In this document: positions 22,421 through 31,058 of the stretch, in pieces
Numbering within the stretch: the first letter of the stretch is position 1
Layout of the letters: each line of letters starts with the position of its first letter
Source: Bacteroidales bacterium
Lineage (GTDB): Bacteria; Bacteroidota; Bacteroidia; Bacteroidales; JAADJA01
Length of the DNA stretch: 49,624 nt
Reading direction: 5' to 3'
Assembly: GCA_030596605.1 (NCBI GenBank)
Contig: JAUVJI010000011.1
Location: forward strand, 1 to 49,624
The notes under the pieces: generated by a model
Told to the model about the DNA's origin: nothing
What the model saw: the letters and a program-made list of their open reading frames with translations, nothing else
The model's database searches: none
Translations under genes and position numbers: made by a program

Positions 22421-24838
22421 TTACGCTTTATTCAGTTCCTTTAATATTTTTTCAATCTTTTTCATGTTGTAACCATTCTTTTTAAGCTCCTTCATGAATT
22501 CTACAACTAATTTTTTTTCAATACACTGGCCTGTATTTCTGTAAATTTCTATTTCTTTTATCAAAGATTCTGTATCCAACTTTTCAATATCTTCGAGTAG
22601 AAGTTTAATTTTTATTTCATCAACTAATGATTTAATATCTGATGCAGTGAAACTGTAACTTCCTTTACCTAATTTTTCAAAACTTAAATTTGCAAGTCCT
22701 TTTGTTTTTAATAAGTTTTTCAAATAAAATTTAAATAGATTTGTTCTTTCAATTTCATCTGGAGGAAGAATTAGTACTTTTCTGTCAAATCTGCCAGAAC
22801 GTTTTAGTGCAGGGTCTAGTGATCTAAATCTATTTGTTGCTGCAATTACAATTACATCATCCTCATTTTCGTGGATATTATTTAGTTCAATTAAGAGTTG
22901 ATTAATTGTGGCTTTTTGATCTGTATGAGCTGTGTCTGTTGTATCTCTACTAAATGCAATACTATCTATTTCATCAATAAATAGTATAGATGGAGATTTT
23001 GCTTTTACTTGTGCAAATATTTCAGATATTTTTTTTTGAGTTTGTCCAATATAAGGACTTGCAATATCGGATGGTGAAAAACTAAAAAAATCTCTTCCAC
23101 TTTCATTTGCGAAAGCCTTTGCTAAAAGTGTTTTTCCACAACCGGGAAGACCATAAAACAAAATACCTTTTATTAAACTGCTATAACCCTTCTCTTGCAA
23201 CTTAATAATTCCATTTAAATCATTCTTTTCTTGTTTTAATCCGACAACTGAATCAAAATTAATAAGGGAAGTTACTGAAACATTTGTTTGAGATTCTGGT
23301 TCTCTTCTTATAGTTTTATTTACTTTAAATGTTAATTCATAAATATTTGAAAAATCAACTTCAACTATTTTCATTTTGTTATAGTCTGGAGCAAAAATTT
23401 TACATTTAAAATTTTTGCCAAACTTATCACTTAATACTGAATTTATAATGCTTACAGATTTTTTTAATTGGTAGTAATTTCTTGCTATTTCAAAGCCGGG
23501 TACAACAATCCAAAGTTCTTTCAGTTTTGTATTTGTCCATCCATTACTTTTTGAAATCATATTTGAAACCAATTGAAGGTAAACGTTTTTATCAAATGCT
23601 TTTCCTCTTAAAGTTTCAACTTCTACTATTATTTCTCCGTTTGCAATAACATCAGGTCTGGAAATATATTTTATTTTGCCATTTTCAACAATTTCTGTTA
23701 CCTCAGTTTTTATTAGTGACAAATCAAATTTTTCGTTCAATGTGTTAATTGCAAAATATTTATTATAAATATGTTCGTCAGATTCTGCTCCGTAACTTAA
23801 AATGGCAAATTTTTGTTCATCAATTTTATTTAATATTTGATTTTCACACTGAAGAAATATCTTCTGGAGTTCCAAAAAACTATCTAACAATTTATTTGCT
23901 GTGTCAATTTCAGAACTAGGAACTTCAAGCAATAACTTAAAATGATTAATGATTTTTTTCTTTATCTCTTTTGGAATTTCAGCATCACTTTTATATTTAC
24001 TTTTTAATTTAAAAACATACGGAAGTTTGTAAGATACTTTATCAATTATAGAATCTAATAAAACTTGTCTATTGTGTTTTGTTATAATTTCATTGTTTGG
24101 ACAGTTGAATAAAACAAAAAACTGCTGATTAAAATATTTATTTGAATATAATGAAAGTTGATTAAATCTTTCATCAAAGTTTTTTGAGTTTATTAATTCC
24201 GTTCCGTTGATACCAAGAATAACATCTTGCATTGTTTCTTGTGAAAATTTATGAATATCCTTAGTTATCCATAAATCATTTTCAGCCAGTATTGATTCTA
24301 TATTACTATTATCTTTAAAATCTATTAGTTTCGAATTTCCTATAAGAAATTTACTTCCTGTATATTGTCTTTTTCTTATAATTTCATATGATAAGATTCT
24401 TTCTATAATTGTACTGTAAAAATCTTCTTTCTCAGGAATAATAAATAAACCTATTGGAGAACTAGAATCCAATGCTGCTTGAAATCTTTCATATTCAAGC
24501 GTGTTTTCAAATTCAAACAGATTATAAAAAAAGTCGTCAGGTACTTCAATTTTTTTTTGTTCTTTCTTCACTCTGCTTTCTAACTTGCTATTTTCTTTTC
24601 TTTTCGGTTCCTTAAACTCAAATGTTATCCATACTCTATTTGATAATCCACTTACTATTGGTCTATCAGTTTTTACATTTTTTTCGTTCAATGATTTATT
24701 TATTCTGTCAACGATTTTATCAGAACTTCTTTTATATCCTAACGATTCAAGAATTGATTTGAATTTTCTACGTGTTGTTCCGCTTTCATTGTGTTTGATG
24801 CTATCAATTATACCATTAACAAATAGTTCCGTTTTCAT
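22421..24838 (-). CDS. Winged-helix/PD-(D/E)xK-like/AAA+ fusion, possible defence ATPase
   Basis: 805 residues in several parts. Residues 1-75 (RKFKSILESLGYKRSSDKIV, VDRINKSLNEKNV) resemble the short winged-helix-like domain at the N-terminus of some restriction-type proteins. Residues 100-340 are unrecognised. Residues 349-412 look like a PD-(D/E)xK nuclease core: YGAESDEH (E352, E355, H356), then RPDVIANGEIIVEVETLRG (D396, E406, E408), with Glu where the usual Lys would be. Residues 530-720 are a Cdc48/FtsH-class AAA+ module: Walker A GLPGCGKT (563-570), Walker B ILFIDEID (618-625), sensor AATN (666-669), arginine-finger region RSGRFDR (680-686). ATP-driven remodelling coupled to DNA or RNA recognition is inferred. 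It is T/A-rich compared with its neighbours. A near -7 box (TAACTTTTG) lies inside the end of the upstream gene. Confidence 0.7.
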   Translation of the reverse strand: MKTELFVNGIIDSIKHNESGTTRRKFKSILESLGYKRSSDKIVDRINKSLNEKNVKTDRPIVSGLSNRVWITFEFKEPKRKENSKLESRVKKEQKKIEVPDDFFYNLFEFENTLEYERFQAALDSSSPIGLFIIPEKEDFYSTIIERILSYEIIRKRQYTGSKFLIGNSKLIDFKDNSNIESILAENDLWITKDIHKFSQETMQDVILGINGTELINSKNFDERFNQLSLYSNKYFNQQFFVLFNCPNNEIITKHNRQVLLDSIIDKVSYKLPYVFKLKSKYKSDAEIPKEIKKKIINHFKLLLEVPSSEIDTANKLLDSFLELQKIFLQCENQILNKIDEQKFAILSYGAESDEHIYNKYFAINTLNEKFDLSLIKTEVTEIVENGKIKYISRPDVIANGEIIVEVETLRGKAFDKNVYLQLVSNMISKSNGWTNTKLKELWIVVPGFEIARNYYQLKKSVSIINSVLSDKFGKNFKCKIFAPDYNKMKIVEVDFSNIYELTFKVNKTIRREPESQTNVSVTSLINFDSVVGLKQEKNDLNGIIKLQEKGYSSLIKGILFYGLPGCGKTLLAKAFANESGRDFFSFSPSDIASPYIGQTQKKISEIFAQVKAKSPSILFIDEIDSIAFSRDTTDTAHTDQKATINQLLIELNNIHENEDDVIVIAATNRFRSLDPALKRSGRFDRKVLILPPDEIERTNLFKFYLKNLLKTKGLANLSFEKLGKGSYSFTASDIKSLVDEIKIKLLLEDIEKLDTESLIKEIEIYRNTGQCIEKKLVVEFMKELKKNGYNMKKIEKILKELNKA

Positions 24839-24870
24839 TTTTGTACTTTTTTTGGTTGATTATGCAAAAG

Positions 24871-25878
24871 TTACTTTTTAAGCAACCACGCAGAGGAATT
24901 ACTATCATTTCTGATCATTGACAGATTAACGAGAGCCTCTGATTTATCTTCAGAGTTAAAATAACTCACCATGTACAATCCATCAGGATTTTGTCCGGCA
25001 GGTTCAGCGTCATAGCCTTTATTCCGGAGGTTGGCTATTAATCCGTCAGCATTATCTTTATACCGAAAGGCCCCGCCAATGATATAATATTTAGGTCCTT
25101 GCGGTTTTATTTCTGGTTGCTCCTGTTCAGGTTTACTTTCAATAGTATTTTCTGAGTCAACCTCTGATTCCGAATCTTCAAAATTTAAATCTTTTAATGG
25201 TTTTACCGGCTTGGAATTATCATCTTCAACAACGATATCAGGATTAATTGACAGTGTTTCCGAATCTGTAACCGGCAAAACACCGGATTGTTGCGTATGT
25301 TCAATATTGAATCCATTATTTAAAACAACCAATCCGATCATAAAAAGTATTGGAATCAGCACTACATATACCCAATATACTTTCCTGTTTTTTCTGTCTC
25401 TTTCCGGTACCGGTTTACGATCAATAAACTTCTTTTCTAATCTCCTATGAATAGATTCCCTAAGAATTGGAGGTGAAACAAAAACCGGTAATCCAAATGA
25501 TTCCTCCAGGTAATTTGTTGATGTGTCCGGGTCAAATAAAAGATTGCCCTCAAAATCCTTTTTAACAACGCCAATATTTTCAAAACTCAATTTCCCTTCT
25601 GAGTTCAGTTTAGAATAACAATCCTGAACGAATTGCTCAACCATTAGTTTTGCTTTACTATATGATATGTCTTCTGATACGGAAATATTGTGCACAAGCA
25701 ATCCATCATCATTCGTTAATTTTGAATTAAAAAGGATGCTCTTGGATGGCGGATAAAAAGTATGGTTGATGGGATGCACTTTTGCAGAACGGTAATTGCT
25801 AACAAATCCACCTAATCCGGGGATAATTACGCAATCGTTTTGATAAAGAAGTCTCGTTATGTGATCAGTAATTTTCAT
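24871..25878 (-). CDS. HU-like/SPOR-domain inner-membrane protein
   Basis: 335 residues from the ATG at 25878. An upstream ATG at 25926 would add 16 residues and overlap kdsB. The N-terminus MKITDHITRLLYQNDCVIIPGLGGFVSNYRSAKVHP is typical of Bacteroidota proteins with an HU/CCDC81-like domain. A transmembrane segment follows at about 185-207 (WVYVVLIPILFMIGLVVL), then an acidic linker. A C-terminal SPOR domain (about 260-333, KYYIIGGAFRYKDNADGL to GLYMVSYFN) is known to bind denuded peptidoglycan at division sites. It probably links the envelope and division machinery. It is last in the leftward operon behind kdsB. Confidence 0.82.
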   Translation of the reverse strand: MKITDHITRLLYQNDCVIIPGLGGFVSNYRSAKVHPINHTFYPPSKSILFNSKLTNDDGLLVHNISVSEDISYSKAKLMVEQFVQDCYSKLNSEGKLSFENIGVVKKDFEGNLLFDPDTSTNYLEESFGLPVFVSPPILRESIHRRLEKKFIDRKPVPERDRKNRKVYWVYVVLIPILFMIGLVVLNNGFNIEHTQQSGVLPVTDSETLSINPDIVVEDDNSKPVKPLKDLNFEDSESEVDSENTIESKPEQEQPEIKPQGPKYYIIGGAFRYKDNADGLIANLRNKGYDAEPAGQNPDGLYMVSYFNSEDKSEALVNLSMIRNDSNSSAWLLKK

Positions 25879-25922
25879 TAATTCGAATAAGCGTGCTAAA
25901 ATATAAAATTCTCCTCCCCTAT

Positions 25923-26669
25923 TCAAGACATGTTTATAAATTTTGACAAATCTTCAGGAACATCCACAGCAATGCTATCATGAACCGTTTCCTGAACTGT
26001 AATGCAATACCCGTTTTCCAGCCAGCGAAGTTGTTCCAATGATTCAGCCTTTTCCAGTGGTGTGGCTTTAAGTTTCGTAATTTCTTCTAAAACAGAACTT
26101 CGATATGCGTAGATACCGATGTGTTTATAAAAATCATAAACCTCTAACCACTTATCTTTCTCTGTATTTTTTAAATAAGGGATTGGATGCCTGCTGAAAT
26201 AAATAGCCTCATTTTTCTGATTAACAATAATCTTATTTACATTGGGATTAAATAACTCATCCTGAGCATTTATTTTTTTTGCCAATGTTGCAATTTGAAC
26301 ATTCTGATCTTCGAAACATTGTGTAACAGCATCAATTTGATCAGGCTGAATATAAGGTTCATCCCCCTGAATATTAACAATCACATCATAAATTTCATTT
26401 GAAGCCTTAAACCGGGACATTACCTCCTGACACCTTTCGGTTCCGCTGGTATGATCTTTTGATGTAAGCATAACTTTTCCACCAAATTTCAGAACAGCTT
26501 CAGAAATCCTATCATCATCCGTAGCAACAATAACTTTGTAAATAGATTTGGCTTTTGAAGCTTGTTCATATACACGTTGGATCATTGTTTTCCCGTTTAT
26601 AACAGCAAGCGGTTTTCCAGGAAACCTGGAAGAGTAATATCTGGCGGGTATAATTCCAAGAACTCTCAT
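25923..26669 (-). CDS. kdsB: 3-deoxy-manno-octulosonate cytidylyltransferase
   Basis: 248 residues, standard for KdsB. The enzyme activates Kdo with CTP to CMP-Kdo for the lipopolysaccharide inner core. The N-terminal nucleotide-binding signature is VLGIIPARYYSSRFPGKPL (about 3-21). Further conserved parts are ATDDDRI, TSGTERC, VNIQGDEPYI (Mg/CTP site), IYFSRHPIPY, and IGIYAYR with the Glu-rich EKAESLEQLRWLENGY. It starts four bases after the stop of the MORN lipoprotein gene within a tight operon. It is cytoplasmic. Confidence 0.95.
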   Translation of the reverse strand: MRVLGIIPARYYSSRFPGKPLAVINGKTMIQRVYEQASKAKSIYKVIVATDDDRISEAVLKFGGKVMLTSKDHTSGTERCQEVMSRFKASNEIYDVIVNIQGDEPYIQPDQIDAVTQCFEDQNVQIATLAKKINAQDELFNPNVNKIIVNQKNEAIYFSRHPIPYLKNTEKDKWLEVYDFYKHIGIYAYRSSVLEEITKLKATPLEKAESLEQLRWLENGYCITVQETVHDSIAVDVPEDLSKFINMS

Positions 26670-26672
26670 AAA

Positions 26673-27500
26673 CTACTCAAGTAAAACAGTTACATTCAAC
26701 TGTGTAGAGCTAACATCTTCCTTTTGTGATAGCGTATCAATTATTTTGATTGTAAACTTAATTGTTTTTTGACCCGTTTCATAAAAAGACTGCTGCCATT
26801 CAAACCTGGGATTTTTTAGTTCTGTTGTAAAAATTCTTTCCGAAGCTTTATTTTTATCTACCTCAATGATAAGATTTACCAAACATCCCGGAGGTATCGC
26901 TGACTCAATATAACATTTAACATCTTCGGTGGGCTTAACAGTTTTTTGATCAGTTTTTACACTGATCAAACCTGACCCTTCAACTTTCAGCACATTTCCT
27001 TCTTCATCGTATTTTCTAAAATACCTCAATCTGCCGGTTGAATCATAATATTCGTACGTAATTGGATTTCCCTCCGGGAAATGAAATTTCCACTCTCCAA
27101 CTTTAACATAATTTTTCCAATATCCTTCAAAGCTTGTGACTCCATTATCATAGACAGCTTTATGTGGTCCATCCAAATGACCATGCTGATAAGTTTCATA
27201 ATGCATTAAACCTGCATCCATGTCATAAACTTGTCTCAATCCCTCCAGGGTATCATTAACATATCGAACCGAATCCATTAACCGGCCATCCTCAAACCAG
27301 GTGACAAATAAATAATCTGTTTGATCTTCTGTAAAATACGTTGTACTCGATTTTAAATTTTGCTTGTTGTACCATTCACTAACCACAAGATTCCCATTAT
27401 CATCGTAAGTTTCTTCAGTAAGATTATTTCGACATGAAGTCATAAGGATCAACAAACTTGCTAAAGAATAAAATAAGTATTTGAAAAGAGATTTCATCAT
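26673..27500 (-). CDS. Lipoprotein with MORN-type repeats
   Basis: 275 residues. The signal sequence MMKSLFKYLFYSLASLLILMTSC ends in the lipobox LMTSC (Cys23), so the protein is lipidated and probably held in the envelope. Residues 30-170 contain several MORN_2-like antitoxin-type repeats (EETYDDNGNLVVSEWYN, FEDGRLMDSVRYVNDTLEG, HGHLDGPHKAVYDNGV, GNPITYEYYDSTGRLRYFRKYDEEGN). The C-terminal 90 residues look like a beta-sandwich. Cellular role is not known. It lies between the csaA-like gene and kdsB with gaps of only six and three bases, so cotranscription is likely. Confidence 0.78.
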   Translation of the reverse strand: MMKSLFKYLFYSLASLLILMTSCRNNLTEETYDDNGNLVVSEWYNKQNLKSSTTYFTEDQTDYLFVTWFEDGRLMDSVRYVNDTLEGLRQVYDMDAGLMHYETYQHGHLDGPHKAVYDNGVTSFEGYWKNYVKVGEWKFHFPEGNPITYEYYDSTGRLRYFRKYDEEGNVLKVEGSGLISVKTDQKTVKPTEDVKCYIESAIPPGCLVNLIIEVDKNKASERIFTTELKNPRFEWQQSFYETGQKTIKFTIKIIDTLSQKEDVSSTQLNVTVLLE

Positions 27501-27506
27501 TCTGCA

Positions 27507-27839
27507 TCAATAAAGCTTTCCACCTGCCGGCACATCCTTTTCCGGCTGAATTAAAATTGTTTCACCATCATTATCCGGCACACCTAAGATCAGTATTTCT
27601 GAATTAAATGGCCCGATTTGACGAGGAAGAAAATTTACAACAGCTAATATTTTTTTATTAAAAAGAGCTTCTTTCGAATAGTTTGCCACCAGTTGAGCTG
27701 AAGATTTTTTTATTCCAGTTTCCCCACCAAAATCAACTGTAATTTTATAGGAAGGTTTTCTGGCTTGCGGAAAATCTTGCACTTCAATTATTTCTCCAAC
27801 CCTGATGTCAAGTTTATCAAAATCCTCAATGGTGGCCAT
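27507..27839 (-). CDS. csaA: CsaA-like tRNA-binding (EMAP) domain protein
   Basis: 110 residues forming one EMAP/tRNA-binding OB-fold: FDKLDIRVGEIIEVQDFPQA, then SYKITVDFGGETGIKKSSAQ, then VVNFLPRQIGPFNSEILILG. This length and motif order match CsaA, described as a tRNA-binding protein with chaperone-like activity. It lacks the methionyl-tRNA synthetase body to which the domain is often attached. It sits in the operon 10 bases after the deoxynucleoside kinase gene and six before the MORN lipoprotein. The symbol is by family resemblance. Confidence 0.85.
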   Translation of the reverse strand: MATIEDFDKLDIRVGEIIEVQDFPQARKPSYKITVDFGGETGIKKSSAQLVANYSKEALFNKKILAVVNFLPRQIGPFNSEILILGVPDNDGETILIQPEKDVPAGGKLY

Positions 27840-27849
27840 ATCATACTAA

Positions 27850-28464
27850 TTAAAAAAGGCCGTGCAATTCAGCATTTGCTTTTTCTATGATCATTGCGAG
27901 ATCTTCCGGCTTCTCTTCAACATTTATATTGTCAACATCAAAAATAAGGAGTTTGCCCAATTTATATTTATCTATCCAGGATTCATACCTTTCATTCAGT
28001 TTTTTTAAATAATCAAGCCTTATGGCTTCTTCATAGTCCCTTCCCCTTTTCTGTATCTGGTTTACCAGGGTCGGTACTGAAGCCCTGAGATAGATGAGCA
28101 AATCAGGTGGTTGTATGAAGGAACTCATCAATTCAAACAGAGAAATATAGTTTTCGAAATCGCGGGTTGTCATCAGATTCATAAAATGAAGATTGGGAGC
28201 AAAAATGTAGGCATCTTCATAAATGGTCCTGTCCTGTATTACCGTTTTGCCACTTTCCCTGATTTCAATAATCTGCCTGAAACGACTATTCAGAAAATAT
28301 ATCTGAAGATTAAACGACCAGCGCTGCATATCTTCATAAAAACTATTCAGATATGGGTTGGTTTCAACATCTTCAAAGTGTGCTTCCCAATTAAAATGTT
28401 TTGACAATAAACGTGTTAAGGTAGTTTTACCTGATCCAATATTTCCAGCGATTGCGATGTGCAT
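27850..28464 (-). CDS. Deoxynucleoside kinase family protein
   Basis: 204 residues from the ATG at 28464; the TTG at 28470 would add two. The P-loop GNIGSGKTT lies near the start. The deoxynucleoside-binding motif is FEDVETNPYLNSFYEDMQRW. The DRTIYEDAYIFA segment corresponds to the catalytic D/ERS region, and the lid is RGRDYEEAIRLDYL. These match deoxyadenosine/deoxycytidine-type salvage kinases, which phosphorylate deoxynucleosides to 5'-monophosphates. Substrate preference cannot be read here. It appears to start the leftward operon, 70 bases after the GH3 gene. Confidence 0.88.
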   Translation of the reverse strand: MHIAIAGNIGSGKTTLTRLLSKHFNWEAHFEDVETNPYLNSFYEDMQRWSFNLQIYFLNSRFRQIIEIRESGKTVIQDRTIYEDAYIFAPNLHFMNLMTTRDFENYISLFELMSSFIQPPDLLIYLRASVPTLVNQIQKRGRDYEEAIRLDYLKKLNERYESWIDKYKLGKLLIFDVDNINVEEKPEDLAMIIEKANAELHGLF

Positions 28465-28534
28465 ATTCAATTAATTTTTATGTCGGATAAAAATAGTACT
28501 TTTTTAATGTAAATCAGATGAAAGCCTTGATAAA

Positions 28535-30049
28535 TTAATTAACCATTTCAAGAATTTCATCAACATATTGCCTGTTGTTTGATAATCTTGGGACTTTATA
28601 CTGACCGCCCAATTTATTCTTTTTCTTTAACCAATTATAAAAAGTTTTTGGAGGCACCTCTTTTACCAATGGTGGCCGTAATACCATATTATGATACCTT
28701 TTGGCTTCATAATCAGAATTTAAAGATTTAAGGGCATTGTCAAATGTTTCAGCAAAGTATTCGATATTTTCAGGCGATTTTTCAAATTCAATTAACCACT
28801 CATGAGCAGCATTTTCTCCAGTTTTAAAATAAACCGGCGCTGCTGTAAATTCACTTATGACAGCATTGCATTTATTACTTGCAACGGTTAGGGCTTTTAC
28901 TGCATTATCAACAATAAGCTCCTCCCCTACTGCATTGATAAAATTTTTTGTCCGTCCGGTAATTTTTATCCTGTATGGATTTAATGATGCAAATTTAACC
29001 GTGTCTCCCAAAAGGTACCTCCATAATCCTCCGTTTGTGGAAATAATCAGGGCATAATTACAATCCAATTCCACTTCATCAAGTGTTAAAGCTTTCGGAT
29101 TATCAGATTCAAGTTGATCCATGGGCAGAAACTCATAGAAAATTCCATAGTCAAGCATCAAAAGCAGATCATCATTATTAATGCTGTCCTGAAGTCCAAA
29201 AAAACCTTCTGAAGCGCTGTAGGTTTCCATGTAGTGCATCTCCTCTGAGGGAATTAATTCCTCAAACTGTTTTCGGTAAGGAGCAAAATTAACACCTCCA
29301 TGAAAAAACACTTCCAGGTTTGGCCATACTTCCAGTAAATTATCTTTTCCGGTGATATCGAGGATGCGTCTGATCAGAAGCAATGTCCATGAAGGCACAC
29401 CCAGAATATTGGTCACATTATGATTGATGGTAGATGTGGCCATCTTCTCTATTTTGCTTTCCCATTCATCCATCAAAGCAACCGATTTCTTGGGAACGCG
29501 AATGAACTCAGCCCATGAAGGCAGATTTTGAACAATTAAAGCAGACAGGTCGCCATCATAATAAATTTCATTATTGATCTCTGTTATGCGGTGACTACCA
29601 CCCATTGCCAATCCCCGGCCATCAAATAACAAGGTGTCGGGATAATTATTACAATAGATGGATAACATATCTTTTCCAGCTTTGTAATGACACTCTTCCA
29701 ATGCTTCCTGGCTCACAGGAATAAATTTACTTTTATCGGCTGTGGTACCCGATGATTTTGCGAAAAATTTAATTTCAGAATTCCATAAAATATTTTGCTC
29801 CCCCTTTCTTAATCTGTTGATGTATGGTTTTAATCCCTCATAATCATTGATCGGAACCCTTGATACATAATCTTTATAATTTTCTATTGATTTATAATCA
29901 TACTTTTTTCCCCATTCAGTATCCCTGGCACTATTTATCAGCCTTTTCAACAACTCTTCCTGCACTTCATGAGGGTATTTCATAAAGAGCTGGATCTGGT
30001 GAAACCGCTTCTTCATCAACCACGACAATACTGAATTTATTAGCGCCAT
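28535..30049 (-). CDS. Bacterial GH3-family acyl-adenylating enzyme
   Basis: 504 residues, matching the full length of GH3 proteins. Plant GH3 enzymes use ATP to conjugate amino acids to hormones such as auxin or jasmonate. Bacterial homologues are common in Bacteroidota, but their substrate is not established. Motifs seen are the ATP-binding FAKSSGTTADKSKFIPVS (about 94-111), YMETYSASEGFFG (about 276-288), and the C-terminal hinge and lid (YLLGDTVKFA, KITGRTKNFINAVGEEL). The N-terminus MALINSVLSWLMKKRFHQI is the usual start. The gene is divergent from ispE across 177 bases and unrelated in function to its neighbours. Confidence 0.88.
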   Translation of the reverse strand: MALINSVLSWLMKKRFHQIQLFMKYPHEVQEELLKRLINSARDTEWGKKYDYKSIENYKDYVSRVPINDYEGLKPYINRLRKGEQNILWNSEIKFFAKSSGTTADKSKFIPVSQEALEECHYKAGKDMLSIYCNNYPDTLLFDGRGLAMGGSHRITEINNEIYYDGDLSALIVQNLPSWAEFIRVPKKSVALMDEWESKIEKMATSTINHNVTNILGVPSWTLLLIRRILDITGKDNLLEVWPNLEVFFHGGVNFAPYRKQFEELIPSEEMHYMETYSASEGFFGLQDSINNDDLLLMLDYGIFYEFLPMDQLESDNPKALTLDEVELDCNYALIISTNGGLWRYLLGDTVKFASLNPYRIKITGRTKNFINAVGEELIVDNAVKALTVASNKCNAVISEFTAAPVYFKTGENAAHEWLIEFEKSPENIEYFAETFDNALKSLNSDYEAKRYHNMVLRPPLVKEVPPKTFYNWLKKKNKLGGQYKVPRLSNNRQYVDEILEMVN

Positions 30050-30115
30050 AGATTTTTGTTAAAAGTGCCTAAAATTATTCCCAAGTTCATATCTTCAACA
30101 TTTGTTACTTTTATA

Positions 30116-30153
30116 ACTTTAAGTACTCTTAACTTTAGTTCACTTTAAGTACT
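30116..30153. repeat. Paired 12-bp direct repeats between GH3 and ispE
   Basis: ACTTTAAGTACT occurs at 30116-30127 and again at 30142-30153, 26 bases apart start to start, with a diverged ACTTTAG between. They lie in the divergent promoter region, upstream of both genes. They may be binding sites for a regulator, or merely AT-rich chance. Confidence 0.4.
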
Positions 30154-30201
30154 TATTAGTTATAATTATTAATTTGAAGGTTTTCAAAATTACAATTATT
30201 T

Positions 30202-30209
30202 TAGCTTTG
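30202..30209 (+). promoter_or_regulatory. -7 box before ispE
   Basis: TAGCTTTG matches TAnnTTTG exactly, 17 bases before the ispE ATG. The nearest TTTG (30173-30176) is 25 bases upstream, longer than the usual spacer. Confidence 0.45.
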
Positions 30210-30226
30210 TAGTAAATATAGTTTTA

Positions 30227-31036
30227 ATGATTTGTTTTCCCAATTGCAAAATAAACCTCGGCCTTTCGGTCACTGAAAAACGTCCGGATGGTTTTCATAA
30301 CGTGGAGACCATCATGTTCCCTTTACCCATGTTTGATATTATAGAAATTATCATGTCCTTAGATAAAAAAACCTCTTTTGATACAACAGGGGTAAACATC
30401 GGAAGAGATTGGGAGAATAATCTCGTGTATAAAGCTTATCAGTTATTGGAACAAGATTTTAGTCTTGAAGCGGTAAAAATTCACTTGCACAAAGCCCTGC
30501 CAATGGGAGCCGGAATGGGTGGAGGATCAGCTGATGCAGCCTACACTATAAAATTATTAAATGATCTTTTTGATTTGAAACTTTCAATAGAGCAAATGCA
30601 AGCTTATGCTGCAAAGCTGGGAAGTGATTGTGCTTTTTTTATAAAAAACGAGCCGGTCTTTGCATATGGCAAAGGTGACAAATTTGAAAAAATTAAAGTC
30701 GATTTATCTAATTATCATCTTGTTGTTATCAAACCTGATATCCATATCAGCACACCGGAAGCATATTCATGGATCACACCTGAAATTAAAAAGACTTCAC
30801 TGAAAAAAATTATTCATCTTCCAATTAATAAATGGAAAGATCTTCTTCTTAATGATTTTGAAAAAGAAGTTTTTGCCAGGCATCCGGAAATAAAACTAAT
30901 TAAAGATGATCTTTATAAAACAGGCGCTATTTATGCTTCAATGACAGGAAGTGGCGCTGCGGTTTGTGGGATTTTTGAAGATCAGGTAAAGATAAAAGGT
31001 AAATTTAATAACCACTTTGTATGGACGAGTTATTAA
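30227..31036 (+). CDS. ispE: 4-diphosphocytidyl-2-C-methyl-D-erythritol kinase
   Basis: 269 residues. IspE phosphorylates CDP-ME in the methylerythritol phosphate route to isoprenoids, using ATP. It is a GHMP kinase. The start FPNCKINLGLSVTEKRPDGFHNVET carries the catalytic Lys and substrate loop. The phosphate-binding GHMP motif is LPMGAGMGGGSADAA (91-105), then LGSDCAFFI with the catalytic Asp, and the C-terminal MTGSGAAVCGIF. The gene stands alone on the plus strand and faces the lptF/G permease gene, with 12 bases between stops. Confidence 0.95.
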   Translation: MICFPNCKINLGLSVTEKRPDGFHNVETIMFPLPMFDIIEIIMSLDKKTSFDTTGVNIGRDWENNLVYKAYQLLEQDFSLEAVKIHLHKALPMGAGMGGGSADAAYTIKLLNDLFDLKLSIEQMQAYAAKLGSDCAFFIKNEPVFAYGKGDKFEKIKVDLSNYHLVVIKPDIHISTPEAYSWITPEIKKTSLKKIIHLPINKWKDLLLNDFEKEVFARHPEIKLIKDDLYKTGAIYASMTGSGAAVCGIFEDQVKIKGKFNNHFVWTSY

Positions 31037-31043
31037 TTAATAA

Positions 31044-31058
31044 CCCGACTATTTCGGG
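31044..31058. terminator. Small hairpin between convergent ispE and permease genes
   Basis: CCCGA (31044-31048) pairs with TCGGG (31054-31058) around a 5-base loop, overlapping the end of the permease gene. A short T-rich stretch follows on the plus strand. It is a weak terminator candidate. Confidence 0.3.

Noticed and set aside
20302-24838. A multi-gene defence island formed by the two AAA ATPases
   Set aside because: They are separated by trmB and the trmB promoter region, belong to different ATPase classes and show no shared operon, so each was treated alone.
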